DNA from: Deinococcus sp. Arct2-2
GTDB taxonomy: Bacteria > Deinococcota > Deinococci > Deinococcales > Deinococcaceae
Assembly: GCF_004801315.1 (NCBI RefSeq)
Contig: NZ_SSNW01000023.1
Coordinates: forward strand, 1-61,768
Reading direction: 5' to 3'
Length of the DNA: 61,768 nt
This document shows positions 59,197-61,768 of the stretch, one piece after another. A program made the position numbers and the translations under genes. The stretch's first letter is position 1; every line of letters starts with the position of its first letter. The notes below the pieces were generated by a model. The model ran no database searches and was not told where the DNA came from. It worked only from the letters and a program-made list of their open reading frames with translations.

Positions 59197-60192
59197 ATGT
59201 ACACGTTACGCGAGCTCGCGGCTGGGTTCCAGGTGAGCGAACGAACCTTGACCCGGAAACTGGAGGTCGGCGAACTACGCGGCTACAAGGTGGGTCACCA
59301 GTGGCGGGTGCGTGGACGCGACTGGCTGGAGTACACCGGCGCGGTGAGTGGCCCCCGCGTCTTTGTGGTTGCCAATGCCAAGGGAGGGGCGGGCAAATCG
59401 ACCTTCACCACCAATCTGGCGGTCTTGCGCGCTCAGCAGGGCAAGCGCGTGCTGCTGCTGGATCTGGATCCTCAAGGCCACCTGGCGACCCTGCTGAACA
59501 TGTCCGTCGACCCAGACCGGACCACGGTGCAGTTGCTTAATGAAGAGCTGCGCCTACCGCGCAACGCGCCGGGCTCCCGTGAACGCTGGCATACCCTCTG
59601 GACGGACCTGCTGCAGAGCGTGCCCGGGGCAGGTGAACACGACGCCCTGTCCCGGATCCTGCTGGTGCCCGCCCACAATGATCTGGCTGACCTGGAACGG
59701 GCCAATTTCCACCGCACCAAACCCATCGAGTACGCCCTGCGGGAGGCCCTCGACGCGCTAGGCACCCTTGGCGTCGATGTGGATGAAGTCTGGATCGATA
59801 CGCCTCCCAACCTCGGCCCCCTGACCCGCAATGCCCTGATGGCCGCCCACTATGTCGTCTCCCCTTTTGCCAAGTCCGACCTCGGCCTGGACGGGTTGGA
59901 ACGGCTGATGATTCTGGTCGAGCAGTACCTCGAATTCAATCCCTACCTGCGGGTGGCCGGGTTGGTCATGAACTACGGCAATCCGCGCACCATCATGCAC
60001 AACGAGATCCGCGACACCATCCGAACCCGGCCCTCGCTGGCGCCCTATCTGCTGGACACCTACGTGAGTGAGGCCGAGCGCTTCAATCAGGCCCCCCGGC
60101 TCGGCCTGCCGCTGGTCTTGGCGGAACCCAGCAGCAGCAGCACCCAGGAACTCCGCCGCGTGCTGGAGGAGGTGGACACGCGTGTCCAGTAA
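59197..60192 (+). CDS. parA: ParA partition ATPase with N-terminal excisionase-type HTH
   Basis: A 331-aa plasmid-partition ATPase. Residues 1-46 (MYTLRELAAGFQVSERTLTRKLEVGELRGYKVGHQWRVRGRDWLEY) form a MerR/excisionase-like DNA-binding domain. The ParA ATPase follows: deviant Walker A KGGAGKST at 62-69, VLLLDLDPQGHLATLL, Walker B VDEVWIDTPPNLG, and a C-terminal helical part. ParA moves ParB-parS complexes by ATP-dependent binding to the nucleoid. The ATG at 59197 begins the HTH; the frame is open to 59140. parB overlaps its end by 11 bases. Confidence 0.92.
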   Translation: MYTLRELAAGFQVSERTLTRKLEVGELRGYKVGHQWRVRGRDWLEYTGAVSGPRVFVVANAKGGAGKSTFTTNLAVLRAQQGKRVLLLDLDPQGHLATLLNMSVDPDRTTVQLLNEELRLPRNAPGSRERWHTLWTDLLQSVPGAGEHDALSRILLVPAHNDLADLERANFHRTKPIEYALREALDALGTLGVDVDEVWIDTPPNLGPLTRNALMAAHYVVSPFAKSDLGLDGLERLMILVEQYLEFNPYLRVAGLVMNYGNPRTIMHNEIRDTIRTRPSLAPYLLDTYVSEAERFNQAPRLGLPLVLAEPSSSSTQELRRVLEEVDTRVQ

Positions 60193-61138
60193 GCGGGGCA
60201 AGTTGGCTGAGCGCCGCAGTCAGGTCGGCCAGTCGTCCACTCCCATTACGGTTCAGACGGAGCATCTGGAACGCGTGCCCGCCAGCGCTCTGGACGAAGC
60301 GGCAGATGTCGTCGCCTTCTGGATCCCGGTTGGCGACATTCATCCCAGCCCTTTTCAATACCGGTACGAACTGGACGAGGGGCGGCTCTCGGCCCTGATG
60401 GCGAGTATTGCGGCCCAGGAGCTCTATCAGCCCATCACGGTTCGGCCCCGCGAAGCGGGAACCTATGAGGTGGTGGTTGGGCACCGGCGCCTCGAAGCCT
60501 TCAAACGGTTGGGGCATCCTGCCATCCCCGCCATCGTGCGGGAGTACAGCGACACCCAGGCCATCCGCGCCCTGCTGGACGAGAATTTAAAACGTGCTGA
60601 CGTCAACCTGTTTGAGCAGACCGAAGGTGTTGTGCAGCTTCTCACCTTGGAGTGCCAGTTGGTGGGTGAACCGGCGGCGGCCGTCCGGCGACTTCTGGAA
60701 GAAATGCGCGGCATCAAACGTTCTGGCCTGGAGCTCAACGACGCCCGTCACCTGAGTGCCGCCCGGGTCATTCAGGACGTGGCGGGAATGACCTGGGAAT
60801 CGTTCCTGATCAACCGCCTTTCGGTCTACCGCCTGTCCCCTCCCCTGCTAACCCACGTGCGGGCCGGGATGCCGTACTCACTGGCCGTGGCCGTGGGGCG
60901 GCTGGAGCCCAGACGACAAGCCGAAGCTATGACCTTTTTGCAAAGCGGACCACAGCCCTGGCGTTCACGCGAGGAATTCAAAGCTTGGGCTCAACAGTTG
61001 GCGCCCGCCGACGCACCTTCCAACCCCAGTCAGCGGTTCAAAAAACTGGCGTACCGGCTGGAGCACCATACCTTGTCCAAGAATGAGGCTGAACGTGTCT
61101 CGGCTCTCTTGGACGAGCTTGAGCACCTTCTGACCTGA
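60182..61138 (+). CDS. parB: ParB partition DNA-binding protein
   Basis: A 318-aa centromere-binding protein. The ParB/Srx CTPase domain shows IPVGDIHPSPFQYRYELDEGRLSALMASIAAQELYQPITVRP, then VVVGHRRLEAFKRLG and the DENLKRADVNLFEQTEG region. The helix-turn-helix is weaker (LINRLSVYRLSPPLLTHVRAG), followed by a helical dimerisation tail ending LSKNEAERVSALLDELEHLL. The GTG at 60182 lies in the end of parA and has GGAGGAGG upstream. An 18-bp palindrome directly after the stop is the candidate parS. Confidence 0.92.
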   Translation: MSSKRGKLAERRSQVGQSSTPITVQTEHLERVPASALDEAADVVAFWIPVGDIHPSPFQYRYELDEGRLSALMASIAAQELYQPITVRPREAGTYEVVVGHRRLEAFKRLGHPAIPAIVREYSDTQAIRALLDENLKRADVNLFEQTEGVVQLLTLECQLVGEPAAAVRRLLEEMRGIKRSGLELNDARHLSAARVIQDVAGMTWESFLINRLSVYRLSPPLLTHVRAGMPYSLAVAVGRLEPRRQAEAMTFLQSGPQPWRSREEFKAWAQQLAPADAPSNPSQRFKKLAYRLEHHTLSKNEAERVSALLDELEHLLT

Positions 61139-61145
61139 TTAGGGT

Positions 61146-61163
61146 TGGAATACTGGTATTCCA
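61146..61163. other. candidate parS centromere site
   Basis: TGGAATAC-TG-GTATTCCA, an 18-base inverted repeat with perfect 8-bp arms, 8 bases after the parB stop codon. Position beside parAB and symmetry suit a ParB-binding site. Only one copy was noticed in the window. Confidence 0.55.
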
Positions 61164-61768
61164 GGAGTTGCTGGAGGGTTCAGGGTGATTCTGGGCAGCG
61201 CCGGCAAAGTGAGCCTGAGCAGGAGCCGTGTGCCACTCCCGCGCCCAGCTTGAGTTGCACAACTGGCAATCCATATCTCAATTTGCGGTGAGTGTAAGGC
61301 AAAGTTTGTCTGGCACAGCCGCTTCCAAGCAGGAATGGCTGGATGCTCAGTCGTATCTTTAGCGCCGATCGGGGCTCCTTGGCGGCGCGGGCTGCTGTTG
61401 CTATCCGTTACCCCCACGCCACCTTGCCATCCGGAACACACCTCGGCTATGCATCGGGCAGGCCAACAGTGCGCACCCCTCCGGTTGAGGATCTTCCTCC
61501 AGTGACTGCATCATCTTCGAAGACAACATCACCCACTTCAGTCCATTGAGGCGGTGAATGATTGAACACCACCCATCCTGCTGGTACAGCTCTGGTAAGA
61601 CCGCAAGGACGGCTGCTCCATCTGCCCGACCTCCTGTTGCCTTCACTGCCCACGCTACAAAGAAACGCAAACGTGCAAGCGTCCGAGAGCTGGATACCGA
61701 CGCCCATCTTCCTTGGAGTGACCCCCTCTGACAGAACCACAGGCCAAGACACTTCGCCCCAGTCAGCG
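61164..61768. other. no gene recognised to window end
   Basis: About 600 bases downstream of the candidate parS. Several frames of 60-100 codons exist on both strands, but none has protein-like composition or a recognisable motif. Confidence 0.35.

Overview
This looks like a stretch of a Deinococcus plasmid or megaplasmid. The base composition is high in GC, and an HU protein with a Lys/Ala/Pro-rich N-terminal tail of the Deinococcus type sits at 1.1 kb. The window also carries a complete plasmid backbone: eight 19-bp iterons and a Rep gene at 46.4-48.2 kb, and parA/parB with a candidate parS at 59.2-61.2 kb. No tRNA, rRNA or CRISPR array was seen. About a dozen insertion sequences or fragments (ISAs1, IS982, six IS6 pieces, IS1182, ISL3, IS630, IS3) and many broken genes mark this as accessory, heavily rearranged DNA.

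Layout. 0-5.3 kb: transposase remnants, HU, an N-terminally truncated SDR, and a divergent HxlR/azoreductase pair with two palindromic operators. 5.7-11.9 kb: a degraded module (intact AraC, then two decayed SDR genes) followed by xdhC and a MocA-like gene, bracketed by inverted IS6 ends. 12.1-22.7 kb, mostly minus strand: the sister module (decayed AraC, two intact SDR genes) leading into a Tat-exported PaoABC-type molybdenum aldehyde oxidoreductase, duplicated SnoaL-like secreted proteins and another SDR; then a TetR with a perfect operator. 23.1-26.3 kb: pirin, epoxide-hydrolase-like, cupin and NmrA genes, probably a detoxification operon. 26.7-33.2 kb: nested IS elements, an AraC, a truncated SDR and an Atu4866-domain protein. 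33.3-38 kb: PadR regulator, a DNA glycosylase, a Gp37/Gp68-type protein, and an NmrA-AlkA fusion. 38.2-41.7 kb: sugar-type ABC binding protein and two permeases without an ATPase. 41.7-46.1 kb: a phage/hypothetical remnant segment that appears to have been inverted, splitting one IS6 copy. 46.4-49.4 kb: replication origin, frameshifted rep, IS6, XRE. 49.7-54.5 kb: an A/T-rich island with divergent tyrosine and serine recombinases. 54.5-58.8 kb: isochorismatase-like hydrolase, an unknown 415-aa protein, a lipoprotein and XRE. 59.2-61.2 kb: partition locus.

How it fits together. The two AraC-SDR-SDR modules are homologous, in the same gene order, and have decayed in complementary ways; both keep a similar inverted repeat in front of the first SDR. 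The XdhC/MocA maturation pair beside the first module is the expected partner of the molybdenum enzyme beside the second, so one metabolic unit seems to be split over 15 kb. The DNA-repair genes at 34-38 kb (two HhH glycosylases, one fused to an NmrA-like domain) fit a Deinococcus background. The most unusual items are the NmrA-AlkA fusion, the reciprocal decay of the duplicated modules, a base-pair-covarying hairpin inside the IS6 transposase genes, and the inversion inferred from the split IS6.
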